NCBI RefSeq assembly: GCF_963667135.1
Contig: NZ_OY762974.1
Coordinates: 3,733,054-3,797,053, forward strand
DNA length: 64,000 nt
Source of the DNA: an uncultured Macellibacteroides sp.
GTDB lineage: Bacteria > Bacteroidota > Bacteroidia > Bacteroidales > Tannerellaceae
Direction: 5' to 3'
Position numbers and translations under genes: made by a program. This document shows, piece by piece, positions 36,214 to 45,137 of the stretch; the stretch's first letter is position 1, and each line of letters opens with the position of its first letter. Below the pieces are notes generated by a model that saw nothing but the letters and a program-made list of their open reading frames with translations, had not been told where the DNA came from and made no database searches.

Positions 36214-36253
36214 AAATTTATTTTATTTGATAATTATAGATAAAGATATTTAC

Positions 36254-36568
36254 CTATAAAGCTGGAGGGGCACGTAGATAATAGCCGAAAGGCTCTGCAC
36301 AGGTTACTTTGCAAAGATAGACAGCCTGATTAATTGTTGTAAATGTACGGAAATAACCAAGATGAAAAACAATTGGTTCTTCGAAAGGTAAAAGGTGAAA
36401 CTGACAAATAGAACAGTCATCCGGAGTAGATTCTTCATGATGATTATCGCATGTTCCTGAATCGCAAGACTTGTGATGGTGAAATTCCTTCACAAAACCC
36501 ACAGGCGCTATCGAAAACATCAATAGCCAGGCAAAGAGAATCTGCTTTGTAATCTTTCTTTTCATCAA
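36254..36568 (-). CDS. Small exported His/Cys-rich protein
   Basis: 104 residues. N-terminal hydrophobic segment (about 9-26), then a dense metal-ligand region: FHHHKSCDSGTCDNHHEES and DDCSICQFH. Such small proteins commonly precede metal TonB receptors in Bacteroidota, and the receptor gene begins 40 bases downstream. It probably binds a transition metal in the periplasm as a chaperone or sensor; no enzyme motif is present. A TACCTTTG box lies about 108 bases upstream within the phoH terminator. Confidence 0.7.
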   Translation of the reverse strand: MMKRKITKQILFAWLLMFSIAPVGFVKEFHHHKSCDSGTCDNHHEESTPDDCSICQFHLLPFEEPIVFHLGYFRTFTTINQAVYLCKVTCAEPFGYYLRAPPAL

Positions 36569-36648
36569 TATCTGTTCAGTTCACACTTCCTATAACCGTA
36601 ATGGTTTGCGGATTGTTCAGCACAGAACAATATCATCTATAAAAAAGT

Positions 36649-36687
36649 CCTGTACCTTTGCGATCAAATGTCTCACAAAGGTACAGG
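36649..36687 (-). terminator. Terminator after phoH containing -7-like boxes
   Basis: Perfect 12-bp arms CCTGTACCTTTG (36649-36660) and CAAAGGTACAGG (36676-36687), 15-base loop; on the minus strand the stem is followed by ACTTTTTT. Each arm contains the exact consensus TACCTTTG, so the minus-strand copy (36676-36683) may also serve as the promoter of the metal operon; no -33 TTG is visible. Confidence 0.75.
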
Positions 36688-36701
36688 TTCTTCTTGGTAA
36701 T

Positions 36702-38027
36702 TTATAATAAATTTGATGCCAATTCAGATAATTCGCTTCGTTCACCCTTTATCAGATTGATGTGAGCAAACAACTCCTGTCCTTTCATTTTATCTACCAT
36801 GTAGGCAAGTCCGTTGCTCTGAGCATCAAGATAGGGTGAGTCTATTTGTTGAATATCACCTGTAAATACCATTCTTGTCCCTTCTCCCGCACGCGTTATA
36901 ATAGTCTTTACCTCGTGTGGAGTGAGGTTTTGTGCTTCATCTATAATGCAGAAAGTTTCTGATAAGCTTCTCCCCCGGATAAAAGCCAACGCTTCTATTA
37001 CCAACTGATTGTTTTTTTGTAATTCATCAATTCGCCGAATATCAGCACTTCCCGGAGGTAATTGAGCTTTAATAACGTTCAGATTGTCAAATAAAGGTTG
37101 CATGTATGGCGCTATTTTCTGTTTTTCGTCTCCGGGAAGAAACCCCAGGTCTTTATTTCCAAGTGCCACAATAGGTCTGGCAAGCAATATCTGATTAAAT
37201 AAGTCTGCTTGTTTAAGAGCCGAGGCCAAAGCAAGGAGCGTTTTTCCGGTACCTGCTTTTCCTGTAAGAGCAACCAATTTTATGTTTGGGTCATTTAGTA
37301 CTTCAAGCGCAAAACTCTGTTCTGCGTTACGGGGAGTAATGCCATAACTCGGCGTTTTGTCAACCTTTTTTATTTTATCTGTATATGGGTTATAACGAGC
37401 TAATACAGAATTGCGTACACTTCTCAATACAAAGCAGTCGTTTGGATCCAATTTTACATTAAAGTCGAGAAAATCGGCAGTTATACCTTCTGGCGAACCA
37501 TATATTTTATCTATTAAATCCGGGTCAATATTTTCATATACCTCCTGGGCCCGTTCAAAAATATCGACATTAATCACTTTATCTGTTATATAATCTTCCA
37601 CCTCAATTCCCAATGAGCGTCCTTTCATGCGTAGATTGACATCTTTAGTAACAAGAATCGTATGCATTTTCGGATTTTTTTCTGCGATGAACAGGGTGCT
37701 GGACAAAATTCGGTGATCGGCAGTATGTTCGGGAAACGACAAGGCTATTTTCTCTTGGTATTTATCTCCTGTCACAATGTACAGGGTTCCTTTGCCCGGA
37801 CCAAGAGATGCTCCTTTAAGAAAAAGGTCGTTACTAGTAAGCAAATCCAGTTCACGCACAAACTCGCGGGCATTAAAATTAATCTGATCGCTTCCTTTCT
37901 TAAATTTATCAAGCTCTTCAAGTACTACAATGGGCAGATAAATATCATTTTCCTGAAAGTTCTCAATACACTTATAATCGTGCAGGATAACGTTGGTATC
38001 AAGCACAAAATTCTTCTTTGCTCCCAT
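36702..38027 (-). CDS. PhoH-family protein with PIN domain (PhoH2 type)
   Basis: 441 residues. N-terminal PIN ribonuclease domain (about 5-140; FVLDTNVILHD, conserved acidic residues including VTKDVNLRMKG) fused to a PhoH ATPase (about 240-430) with Walker A GKAGTGKT and Walker B FCIIDEAQN. PhoH2 proteins have been described as RNA helicase/RNase enzymes; in some bacteria they are toxins of TA pairs, but I see no antitoxin ORF beside it. Monocistronic with a strong terminator; divergent from folC. Confidence 0.9.
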   Translation of the reverse strand: MGAKKNFVLDTNVILHDYKCIENFQENDIYLPIVVLEELDKFKKGSDQINFNAREFVRELDLLTSNDLFLKGASLGPGKGTLYIVTGDKYQEKIALSFPEHTADHRILSSTLFIAEKNPKMHTILVTKDVNLRMKGRSLGIEVEDYITDKVINVDIFERAQEVYENIDPDLIDKIYGSPEGITADFLDFNVKLDPNDCFVLRSVRNSVLARYNPYTDKIKKVDKTPSYGITPRNAEQSFALEVLNDPNIKLVALTGKAGTGKTLLALASALKQADLFNQILLARPIVALGNKDLGFLPGDEKQKIAPYMQPLFDNLNVIKAQLPPGSADIRRIDELQKNNQLVIEALAFIRGRSLSETFCIIDEAQNLTPHEVKTIITRAGEGTRMVFTGDIQQIDSPYLDAQSNGLAYMVDKMKGQELFAHINLIKGERSELSELASNLL

Positions 38028-38207
38028 GATCTTTCTGTTTAATGATTAGCAATATAATATTAACTAAACAACGAAAATAAACAATTAGTTTGTTGTTTTG
38101 CCATATAAACATTACTAAATTTCTTGTTATGCAACATGATTTAGTAATCCACTGGATTTATAAAGACAATTCTTCGGTGTTCAACCTAATAAGTTCTTTT
38201 TTTTCTT

Positions 38208-38215
38208 TATTTTTG
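38208..38215 (+). promoter_or_regulatory. -7 box of folC
   Basis: TATTTTTG matches TAnnTTTG, 21 bases before the ATG at 38237. It lies inside the upstream extension of the reading frame, supporting the later start. Confidence 0.65.
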
Positions 38216-38236
38216 CCCGTTATAAAAAAAATACAA

Positions 38237-39541
38237 ATGACTTACGAAGAAACTCTACACTATCTTTATACACGTGTACCTGTTTTTCAGCATAGCGGAG
38301 CATCCGCATATAAACCAGGTCTGGGTACCAGCATAGCGTTAGATGCCTATTTTAACTACCCTCATTCTACCTACAAGACTATACATGTTGCAGGTACGAA
38401 TGGCAAGGGCTCGACTTCTCACCTGTTGGCGGCAACACTGCAGCAATCGGGATATAGAGTTGGATTATATACTTCACCTCATTTGGTTGATTTCCGTGAA
38501 CGTATTCGTGTAAACGGAGAAATGATTTCCGAGCAGTACGTTGTTGATTTTGTTGATCAGCACAGAAATTATTTTGAAACTCTAGAACCTTCATTTTTTG
38601 AGCTGACGATGAGCATGGCTTTCGATTATTTTCGAGCGATGACTGTGGATGTGGCCGTAATTGAAGTTGGACTGGGTGGACGACTTGACAGTACAAACAT
38701 TATTTCTCCGGATCTTTGCGTTATAACCAACATAAGCATGGACCATGTTCAATTCCTAGGAGATACCTTGGAAAAGATAGCTTCAGAGAAAGCGGGTATA
38801 ATTAAACAGGGCATTCCAGTTGTAATTGGTGAAGCAGGTAAAGAAAGCGTTAAAGAAGTATTTGTTTCGAAAGTAACAGCCGTAAATGCGCCTATTTTCT
38901 TTGCAGAACAGTCGGACGTAATACTTTCGGCCACTTATATTAATTCGGGGCAATGGGTGTTTGAAAGCCACGATTTTGGTGAACTTAATGGAGAATTAGG
39001 CGGTGTGGTGCAGGAAAAAAATGCAAAAACAGTTCTTTTATCCATTCGTAAATTAATAGAACTCGGTTATAAAATTACACCAGAAGCTGTAAAAGAAGCA
39101 TTTGCAAATGTAGTAGAGCTTACAGGATTAATGGGGAGGTGGCAGGTTATGCAAGAAAATCCCAAAATAATCTGCGACACGGGTCATAATACAGGTGGAT
39201 GGGAATATCTTTCCCGACAACTTGTGCAAACTCCCTGCGATACGCTGCATATTATTATTGGTATGGTAAACGACAAAGATATTAACGGCGTTTTAAAATT
39301 ACTACCTCAAAATGCTACTTACTATTTCACGAAGGCATCGGTAGATAGGGCATTACCATCCGAAGAATTTGCTTCTATGGCCAGTCAGTACGGATTAAAA
39401 GGAAATATATATCCTACTGTTGATAGTGCAATACTTGCAGCAAAAACAAATTCAGGCAAAGATGATCTTATTTTTATCGGCGGCAGCACTTTTGTAGTGG
39501 CTGATGCTATGATCTCTTTGAAAACAAAAAGACATTTATAA
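38237..39541 (+). CDS. folC: Dihydrofolate/folylpolyglutamate synthase
   Basis: 434 residues from the chosen ATG; the frame is open 49 codons further up but those encode no family sequence and include the promoter. Mur-ligase fold: P-loop VAGTNGKGST, SPHLVDFRERI, EVGLGGRLDSTN and the C-terminal CDTGHN motif. It adds glutamate to dihydropteroate and/or folates in the cytosol. An MFS transporter starts 28 bases later without a clear promoter, so the two may be co-transcribed. Confidence 0.93.
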   Translation: MTYEETLHYLYTRVPVFQHSGASAYKPGLGTSIALDAYFNYPHSTYKTIHVAGTNGKGSTSHLLAATLQQSGYRVGLYTSPHLVDFRERIRVNGEMISEQYVVDFVDQHRNYFETLEPSFFELTMSMAFDYFRAMTVDVAVIEVGLGGRLDSTNIISPDLCVITNISMDHVQFLGDTLEKIASEKAGIIKQGIPVVIGEAGKESVKEVFVSKVTAVNAPIFFAEQSDVILSATYINSGQWVFESHDFGELNGELGGVVQEKNAKTVLLSIRKLIELGYKITPEAVKEAFANVVELTGLMGRWQVMQENPKIICDTGHNTGGWEYLSRQLVQTPCDTLHIIIGMVNDKDINGVLKLLPQNATYYFTKASVDRALPSEEFASMASQYGLKGNIYPTVDSAILAAKTNSGKDDLIFIGGSTFVVADAMISLKTKRHL

Positions 39542-39569
39542 TTGAAACTCTAATAATACAAAAAAACAG

Positions 39570-40922
39570 ATGACTGAAAAAATTCAAAAAAAATTGAGCG
39601 ATTCGAAAGGTGCTCGCTGGGCAGCACTCAGCGTGGTTGCTTTTACCATGCTGTGCGGTTATTTTCTAACCGACGTAATGTCTCCTCTAAAACCGATGCT
39701 CGAATCAGAATTACTTTGGAGTAGCACCGATTACGGGTTTTTCACCAGTGCTTATGGCTGGTTTAACGTATTCCTGTTTATGCTTATTTTCGGAGGTATA
39801 ATTCTTGATAAGATGGGCGTTCGCTTTACCGGATTTAACGCCTGCTTGCTGATGCTTGTAGGGTGCGGTATTAAATATTACGCCATTTCGGAATACTTCC
39901 ACATGGACGGACAACTCATTCTTGGATGGAAGGCACAGGTAGCAGTAGCCGCTTTTGGTTATGCCATTTTTGGTGTTGGTGTTGAAATTGCAGGTATTAC
40001 CGTTTCAAAGATTATTGTTAAATGGTTTAAAGGAAAAGAACTTGCCTTAGCGATGGGTCTTGAGATGGCAACCGCACGTATCGGAACGATGCTGGCCATG
40101 TCTGTTTCTGTTCCTTTTGCTAAATATTTTGGCAGTGTTTCTGCTCCTATCCTACTTTGCTTCATAATGCTTTGCATAGGATTAATCGCCTTTATCGTTT
40201 ATATCTTTATGGATAGAAAACTGGATGCTTCTCTTTCTGAATCAGATAAGGAAGCTGAAGAACCATTCCGAATGAAGGACATTCTTCTAATTATCACAAA
40301 CAAAGGTTTTTGGTTGATTGCCCTGTTGTGTGTACTTTTCTATTCGGCCGTGTTCCCATTTTTAAAATATGCGACCGACTTAATGGTAAATAAATATGCG
40401 GTCGACCCGGAATTAGCTGGTATTATTCCGAGTTTACTTCCTTTGGGAACCTTATTCCTCACGCCGTTCTTTGGTAACTTATACGACCGTAAAGGTAAAG
40501 GTGCTACCATTATGGTTATCGGAGCTTGTATGTTAATTGGAGTTCATTTATTGTTTGCGCTTCCGTTGTTAAATGAATGGTGGTTTGCTACGATAATCAT
40601 GATTATTTTAGGTGTTGCTTTCTCTTTGGTTCCTTCGGCCATGTGGCCTTCAGTTCCCAAAATTATTCCTGAAAAGCAATTAGGGACAGCTTATTCTTTA
40701 ATCTTTTGGGTACAGAACTGGGGTTTAATGGGTGTGCCTGCGCTTATTGGATGGGTATTGGACCGTTATTGCAAGCTTGAAGGAGACGGACCTGCATACA
40801 ATTATACTATTCCTATGATTATTTTCACAGGATTTGGAGTACTTGCGCTAATTGTAGCCTTGATGCTTAAGGCAGAAGATAAAAAGAAAGGATATGGTCT
40901 TGAAAAACCAAATATGAAATAA
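39570..40922 (+). CDS. MFS transporter
   Basis: 450 residues with about 12 membrane helices and a central cytoplasmic loop rich in charge (SESDKEAEEPFR, about 220-230). The first loop has the MFS signature-like GGIILDKMGVRFTG. The general pattern (long first periplasmic stretch, NLYDRKGKGATIM in the second half) fits the anion/oxalate-type branch, but the substrate cannot be named. Position after folC could hint at a folate-related or unrelated small anion. Confidence 0.85.
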   Translation: MTEKIQKKLSDSKGARWAALSVVAFTMLCGYFLTDVMSPLKPMLESELLWSSTDYGFFTSAYGWFNVFLFMLIFGGIILDKMGVRFTGFNACLLMLVGCGIKYYAISEYFHMDGQLILGWKAQVAVAAFGYAIFGVGVEIAGITVSKIIVKWFKGKELALAMGLEMATARIGTMLAMSVSVPFAKYFGSVSAPILLCFIMLCIGLIAFIVYIFMDRKLDASLSESDKEAEEPFRMKDILLIITNKGFWLIALLCVLFYSAVFPFLKYATDLMVNKYAVDPELAGIIPSLLPLGTLFLTPFFGNLYDRKGKGATIMVIGACMLIGVHLLFALPLLNEWWFATIIMIILGVAFSLVPSAMWPSVPKIIPEKQLGTAYSLIFWVQNWGLMGVPALIGWVLDRYCKLEGDGPAYNYTIPMIIFTGFGVLALIVALMLKAEDKKKGYGLEKPNMK

Positions 40923-40947
40923 ATTTAGATTAAAATGTTAATTATAG

Positions 40948-40979
40948 AAAGAGGACTTCGATTGAGGTCCTCTTTTTTT
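40948..40979 (+). terminator. Terminator after the MFS gene
   Basis: AAAGAGGACTTC pairs with GAGGTCCTCTTT (one G-U), followed by T7. Confidence 0.82.
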
Positions 40980-40999
40980 GCCTTCTTAATAAATTAGAT

Positions 41000-41007
41000 T
41001 ACCTTTG
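41000..41007 (+). promoter_or_regulatory. -7 box of the corA transcript
   Basis: Exact TACCTTTG, giving a 5' leader of about 120 bases before the corA ATG. Confidence 0.7.
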
Positions 41008-41035
41008 TGCCCGATATAAAATCAATCATTAAATT

Positions 41036-41074
41036 ATGGATGACAGTATCCCGCTTGAGGTAAATAGAAAGTAA
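41036..41074 (+). CDS. Possible 12-codon leader peptide upstream of corA
   Basis: ATG to TAA frame encoding MDDSIPLEVNRK, placed between the -7 box and corA and followed by a hairpin. No Shine-Dalgarno precedes it. By position it could act as a regulatory leader peptide; there is no coding evidence beyond an intact short frame. Confidence 0.35.
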   Translation: MDDSIPLEVNRK

Positions 41075-41078
41075 ACTA

Positions 41079-41107
41079 GCAGAGGTAGAAGCATTATTCC
41101 ACCCTGC
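41079..41107 (+). promoter_or_regulatory. Bulged hairpin in the corA leader
   Basis: GCAGAGGTAGAA (41079-41090) and TTCCACCCTGC (41097-41107) form 10 pairs with one bulged A and one A-C mismatch around loop GCATTA, just before the corA ribosome-binding site. No T run follows, so it would act on translation or RNA stability rather than as a terminator. Confidence 0.5.
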
Positions 41108-41118
41108 GTAAATAAACG

Positions 41119-41126
41119 AAAGGAGG
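41119..41126 (+). promoter_or_regulatory. Canonical Shine-Dalgarno of corA
   Basis: AAAGGAGG, five bases before the ATG. This perfect purine box is unusual for Bacteroidota, where most genes lack one. Confidence 0.75.
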
Positions 41127-41131
41127 CAATA

Positions 41132-42058
41132 ATGAGAACATTTCTTTATTGTGAAGCAGGGTTTGTGGAAACAGATCGATGGCTTCCTAATTGCTGGGTT
41201 AATGTTGAGTGTCCTACACAGGACGATATCAATTACCTTACAAACGAATTACTGGTACCAGAATCATTTCTATCCGATATAGAAGATACCGACGAACGAC
41301 CTCGTATTGAATACGAAGGCAAATGGTTACTTACCATTTTACGTATCCCAGTGCAAAGTAACGAACAAGGAATTCCTTTTACAACAGTTCCCATCGGTAT
41401 GATTACCAATGGCGAAATAATTATCTCTGTTTGTTACTACAAAAGCGAATTAATTGCGGACTTTATACGTTACTCCCGCCGCAAGGAGCTTATGGTACGA
41501 AATAAGTTCGATCTTATCCTTCGTATAATTCATTCGTCTGCCGTATGGTTCCTTAAGTACCTTAAACAGGTTAATAATGAAGTTCGAATGGCCGAAAAAG
41601 AATTGGAAAAAAGTATCCGTAACGAAGATCTGCTTCGGTTAATGAGACTTGAAAAAAGTATGGTGTACTTCAATACATCCATACGTGGTAATGAAGTGAT
41701 GCTTACCAAACTGCAAAGTATTTTTCAGGGTCCCGATTATGTTGATAAAGAGTTGCTGGAAGATGTGGAAACGGAATTAAGGCAGGCTCACATTACCGTA
41801 AACATATACAGTGATATCCTTACAGGAACGATGAATGCATTTGCTTCTATTATAACGAACAATGTGAACACCATCATGAAGCGTATGACATCAATTTCGA
41901 TCATTCTGATGGTACCAACTTTGATAGCTAGTTTTTATGGGATGAACGTAAGGAGCCATGTAGAGGATTTACCGTATGGATTCTATTATATCGTTATTCT
42001 CTCTGTATTAATATCTGCTGCTGCGTTTGTTATTTTTAGAAAAATTCGTTGGTTCTAA
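41132..42058 (+). CDS. corA: CorA-family divalent cation transporter
   Basis: 308 residues. Soluble N-terminal domain, long helical stalk (about 130-240), two C-terminal membrane helices and the pore signature YGMNV at the end of the first helix. Forms pentameric Mg2+ channels in the inner membrane; Co2+ or Ni2+ are also possible. The leader carries a short ORF and a hairpin, and translation starts from a strong Shine-Dalgarno, suggesting post-transcriptional control. Confidence 0.93.
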   Translation: MRTFLYCEAGFVETDRWLPNCWVNVECPTQDDINYLTNELLVPESFLSDIEDTDERPRIEYEGKWLLTILRIPVQSNEQGIPFTTVPIGMITNGEIIISVCYYKSELIADFIRYSRRKELMVRNKFDLILRIIHSSAVWFLKYLKQVNNEVRMAEKELEKSIRNEDLLRLMRLEKSMVYFNTSIRGNEVMLTKLQSIFQGPDYVDKELLEDVETELRQAHITVNIYSDILTGTMNAFASIITNNVNTIMKRMTSISIILMVPTLIASFYGMNVRSHVEDLPYGFYYIVILSVLISAAAFVIFRKIRWF

Positions 42059-42100
42059 CTTAAAACTCGATTTTTAGTTGAACTATACCATGAATAGTAA

Positions 42101-42151
42101 TTAAACAAAATAGGGTAACTCAATATAATTGAGTTACCCTATTTTGTTTAA
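42101..42151. terminator. Bidirectional terminator between corA and proS
   Basis: 24-bp perfect arms (42101-42124 and 42128-42151, including AATAGGGTAACTCAAT) with a 3-base loop, between convergent genes. Confidence 0.9.
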
Positions 42152-42163
42152 TAAAAAGAACCA

Positions 42164-43645
42164 TTAATAGGCACGGGCGAAAACGACTCTCTGCGCAGAT
42201 GGTTTACCTGTAACCATACAAACACCCGGAGTTTTGTCGCCATCCAATGGAATGCAACGAATCGTAGCCTTGGTTTCGTTCTTGATTAATTCTTCTGTTT
42301 CGGGCGTTCCGTCCCAATGGGCAAGAATAAAACCACCTTCTTCAATTTTTTCTTTGAATTCATCGTAAGTCTCAACTGTTATAGTGTGAGTAGCACGATA
42401 ATCAAATGCTTTTTTATAGATGTTATTCTGTATATCATCCAATAGATTCTTAACATATGCCTCAATACCGTCGCAGGCAACAGTTTCTTTTTCAAGTTTA
42501 TCTCTGCGCATCACTTCGATGGTATTGTTTTCGAGGTCGCGGCCTCCCATTGCCAAACGAACAGGAATACCCTTTAATTCGTACTCAGCAAATTTCCATC
42601 CCGGTTTTTTGTTATCTGCATTGTCGTATTTAACAGAAATACCAAGTGCTTTTAAACCTGCAACAATACCGGCTACTTTTTCGTCGATCAGCTTTAACTG
42701 ATCATCGTTCTTGTAAATAGGAACTATAACAACCTGAATAGGAGCCAACATTGGAGGAAGCACTAAGCCATTATCGTCCGAATGCGCCATAATAAGAGCA
42801 CCCATCAAACGGGTCGAAACGCCCCATGATGTAGCCCAAACATATTCGCTCTTCCCTGTTTTGTCGATGAATTTAACATCAAAAGCTTTGGCGAAATTCT
42901 GACCAAGGAAGTGAGATGTCCCGCTCTGTAAAGCTTTTCCATCTTGCATCAAACCTTCGATTGTATAAGTATCCAATGCTCCGGCAAAACGTTCGCTGGC
43001 GGATTTAACACCCTTAACTACAGGCATTGCCATATATTTTTCTGCAAATTCCGCATAAACTTCAAGCATTAGTCTTGCTTCTGCTTCTGCTTCATCTTTT
43101 GTTGCATGTGCAGTATGACCCTCTTGCCACAAAAATTCAGCAGTACGAAGGAATAAGCGGGTACGCATTTCCCAGCGCATTACATTCGCCCACTGGTTAA
43201 TAAGAAGCGGAAGGTCGCGATAAGACTGAATCCAGTTACGATAGGTATTCCAAATAATAGTCTCTGAAGTAGGACGTATAATTAGTTCTTCTTCCAGCTT
43301 AGCTTCCGGATCCACCACTACCCCTGTTCCATCATGATTGGTTTTAAGGCGGTAATGAGTCACTACAGCACATTCTTTTGCAAAGCCTTCCACATGTTCG
43401 GCCTCTTTGCTTAGAAATGATTTAGGAATAAGCAAAGGGAAATATGCATTAGAGTGACCTGTTTCCTTAAACTTATCATCTAATATGCGTTGTATTTTTT
43501 CCCAGATGGCATAACCATAGGGTCTTATCACCATACAACCACGTACGGCAGAGTTTTCTGCCAATTCAGCCTTAATTACCAGGTCCTGGTACCATTGGGA
43601 GTAACTTACACTACGAGGAGTAAGTTCTTTAAGCTCTTTTGCCAT
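42164..43645 (-). CDS. proS: Prolyl-tRNA synthetase, archaeal/eukaryotic-like (short) type
   Basis: 493 residues, class II synthetase. Motif 2 region [33 protein letters not shown] and motif 3 [16 protein letters not shown] are present; there is no editing insertion between motifs 2 and 3, and the C-terminal zinc-like extension ends VVFARAY. This is the ProRS form found in archaea, eukaryotes and some bacteria including Bacteroidota. Attaches proline to tRNA-Pro. A -7 box lies about 50 bases upstream. Confidence 0.95.
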   Translation of the reverse strand: MAKELKELTPRSVSYSQWYQDLVIKAELAENSAVRGCMVIRPYGYAIWEKIQRILDDKFKETGHSNAYFPLLIPKSFLSKEAEHVEGFAKECAVVTHYRLKTNHDGTGVVVDPEAKLEEELIIRPTSETIIWNTYRNWIQSYRDLPLLINQWANVMRWEMRTRLFLRTAEFLWQEGHTAHATKDEAEAEARLMLEVYAEFAEKYMAMPVVKGVKSASERFAGALDTYTIEGLMQDGKALQSGTSHFLGQNFAKAFDVKFIDKTGKSEYVWATSWGVSTRLMGALIMAHSDDNGLVLPPMLAPIQVVIVPIYKNDDQLKLIDEKVAGIVAGLKALGISVKYDNADNKKPGWKFAEYELKGIPVRLAMGGRDLENNTIEVMRRDKLEKETVACDGIEAYVKNLLDDIQNNIYKKAFDYRATHTITVETYDEFKEKIEEGGFILAHWDGTPETEELIKNETKATIRCIPLDGDKTPGVCMVTGKPSAQRVVFARAY

Positions 43646-43694
43646 TTTTTATTCTAAATTATATTGTTTCCTTTTTTACTTTCGTAACAAGATG

Positions 43695-43702
43695 CAAAGG
43701 TA
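43695..43702 (-). promoter_or_regulatory. -7 box of proS
   Basis: CAAAGGTA on the + strand is TACCTTTG on the minus strand, 49 bases before the ATG. Confidence 0.65.
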
Positions 43703-43791
43703 CAAAATTTCAGTTAAGCATATATACATCATACATGATAAAAAGAGATTATCAATTTCATTTTCTGATCTATCAGCTTACTATACGAAAC

Positions 43792-43828
43792 AATAAAGGG
43801 AATTCCGACATTCGGGATTCCCTTTATT
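43792..43828 (-). terminator. Terminator after panB
   Basis: 17-base arms (AATAAAGGGAATTCCGA with TCGGGATTCCCTTTATT) with one mismatch on the DNA level that is G-U in RNA, 3-base loop, 38 bases past the panB stop. Confidence 0.75.
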
Positions 43829-43865
43829 TATTAAATCAATAATTATGACTACGCTTCCGAAATAA

Positions 43866-44687
43866 TTAATATTGTTCTTTTTCGTTAGGAAAATCAGAAA
43901 TCTTCACATCGTGAATATAGTTCTTTACTGCTTTGGTAATTTCTTCGTTCAGATTTGCATATCTACGTAAAAATCTTGGAGAAAAACCTTGGTTAATTCC
44001 CAACATATCATGCATTACCAATACCTGACCGTCAACGCCTCCACCAGCACCGATACCAATAACCGGAATGGTTAATTCTGAAGCAACGCGGGCTGCTAAA
44101 GTTGCCGGTATTTTTTCCAACGTCAAGGAGAAACAACCAACTTCCTGCAAAACGTGTGCATCCTCAATTAATTTCTGAGCTTCGGCTTCTTCCTTAGCAC
44201 GAACTGTATAAGTGCCAAATTTATTGATAGATTGGGGAGTTAATCCCAAATGCCCCATAATGGGGATACCCGCAGAGAGAATCCGTTCCAATGATTCGCG
44301 TATTTCAGCACCGCCTTCCAGTTTGAGACAGTCGGCTCCAGTCTCTTTCATTATGCGTACTGCCGATGCAAGAGCCACCTTTGCATCACCCTGATAGGTA
44401 CCAAATGGCATATCCACAATTACCAGCGCCCGCTTTACTGCTTTTACAACAGAGGTGCCATGGTATATCATCTGGTCCAGTGTCATAGGAAGTGTTGTAA
44501 TATTTCCGGCCATAACATTAGAGGCAGAATCTCCAACTAAAATTACATCCATTCCGGCTTCGTCAATAACTTTAGCCATAGAATAGTCATAAGCAGTCAA
44601 CATGGAAATCTTTTCACCTCTCTGCTTCATCTCAATAAGACGATGAGTCGTCACTTTTCTGTTATCTTCCGATTGATGTACTGACAT
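43866..44687 (-). CDS. panB: 3-methyl-2-oxobutanoate hydroxymethyltransferase
   Basis: 273 residues from the ATG at 44687 ([16 protein letters not shown]). The frame is open 37 codons higher, but the -7 box lies in that extension, so it is untranslated. Motifs: [29 protein letters not shown] (Mg-binding Asp), DMPFGTY, KLEGG and IGIGAGG. It transfers a hydroxymethyl group to alpha-ketoisovalerate in pantothenate synthesis. Divergent from the 94-residue unknown gene, with the two -7 boxes only 12 bases apart. panC and panD are not in the window. Confidence 0.95.
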   Translation of the reverse strand: MSVHQSEDNRKVTTHRLIEMKQRGEKISMLTAYDYSMAKVIDEAGMDVILVGDSASNVMAGNITTLPMTLDQMIYHGTSVVKAVKRALVIVDMPFGTYQGDAKVALASAVRIMKETGADCLKLEGGAEIRESLERILSAGIPIMGHLGLTPQSINKFGTYTVRAKEEAEAQKLIEDAHVLQEVGCFSLTLEKIPATLAARVASELTIPVIGIGAGGGVDGQVLVMHDMLGINQGFSPRFLRRYANLNEEITKAVKNYIHDVKISDFPNEKEQY

Positions 44688-44714
44688 TATTATATTTTTT
44701 TTATTTAGATGCTG

Positions 44715-44742
44715 CAAAGGTATTATATTATTTATATATTTG
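44715..44742. promoter_or_regulatory. Divergent promoters of panB and the small unknown gene
   Basis: CAAAGGTA (44715-44722; TACCTTTG on the minus strand) serves panB, and TATATTTG (44735-44742) on the plus strand serves the 94-residue gene. The -33 region of each must overlap the other's transcribed region, so they may interfere. Confidence 0.65.
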
Positions 44743-44775
44743 TAAGAATATTCACCTAATAAATAAGCATTTAAT

Positions 44776-45060
44776 ATGGGAAGAAGACCTAAATACACTC
44801 AGGTTCAGAAAATTAAAAATGACTTAACTGATGCTTTTAACAGAGCTAATGGCATTGAGGCTGCTGAAATTTTCGGCATGTTATTTGAAGTTTTAAACGA
44901 ACAAAAGGCTAAAATAACTCCTTCTGTTGTAGTAACAGAACCAGAGCCTGTTTTGTCTATAGAATCTTACGAAAAATTGTCCCTTATTGAACTCATGCAA
45001 TTGCAGGGACGTTTAAACCGTTTGGCTATGCGTAAAAGAAAAGACGAAAATAACGAATAG
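44776..45060 (+). CDS. Small hypothetical protein, 94 residues
   Basis: Not recognised. The N-terminus is basic and AT-hook-like ([15 protein letters not shown]), followed by an amphipathic helix (about 17-45), a Pro/Val/Glu-rich spacer (about 48-62) and a C-terminal helix ending in a charged RKRKDENNE tail. No signal peptide or membrane helix. It has a good -7 box 33 bases upstream and a terminator downstream, supporting a real gene. It could bind nucleic acid, but this rests only on charge pattern. Confidence 0.7.
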   Translation: MGRRPKYTQVQKIKNDLTDAFNRANGIEAAEIFGMLFEVLNEQKAKITPSVVVTEPEPVLSIESYEKLSLIELMQLQGRLNRLAMRKRKDENNE

Positions 45061-45076
45061 TAAGAGTGTTATCTGT

Positions 45077-45112
45077 TGAGGGGAACTTATAATTCCCCTT
45101 TCTTATTTTTAT
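45077..45112 (+). terminator. Terminator after the small unknown gene
   Basis: AGGGGAA pairs with TTCCCCT around a short loop, followed by TTCTTATTTTT. Confidence 0.65.
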
Positions 45113-45137
45113 GTATGTTATTTTAACAGCAATATAA

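Noticed and set aside
36702-38027. PhoH2 toxin-antitoxin pair
   Set aside because: No small antitoxin frame precedes phoH on its strand; the upstream gene is divergent folC.
38090-38236. N-terminally extended FolC
   Set aside because: The -7 box is inside the extension and homologues begin near MTYEETLHYL.
41008-41131. M-box or other known Mg2+ riboswitch before corA
   Set aside because: The leader is too short and shows only one hairpin; no known riboswitch core is recognisable.
44688-44798. Longer PanB overlapping the small divergent gene
   Set aside because: The extension covers the panB promoter box and lacks family residues; 273 residues is the usual length.
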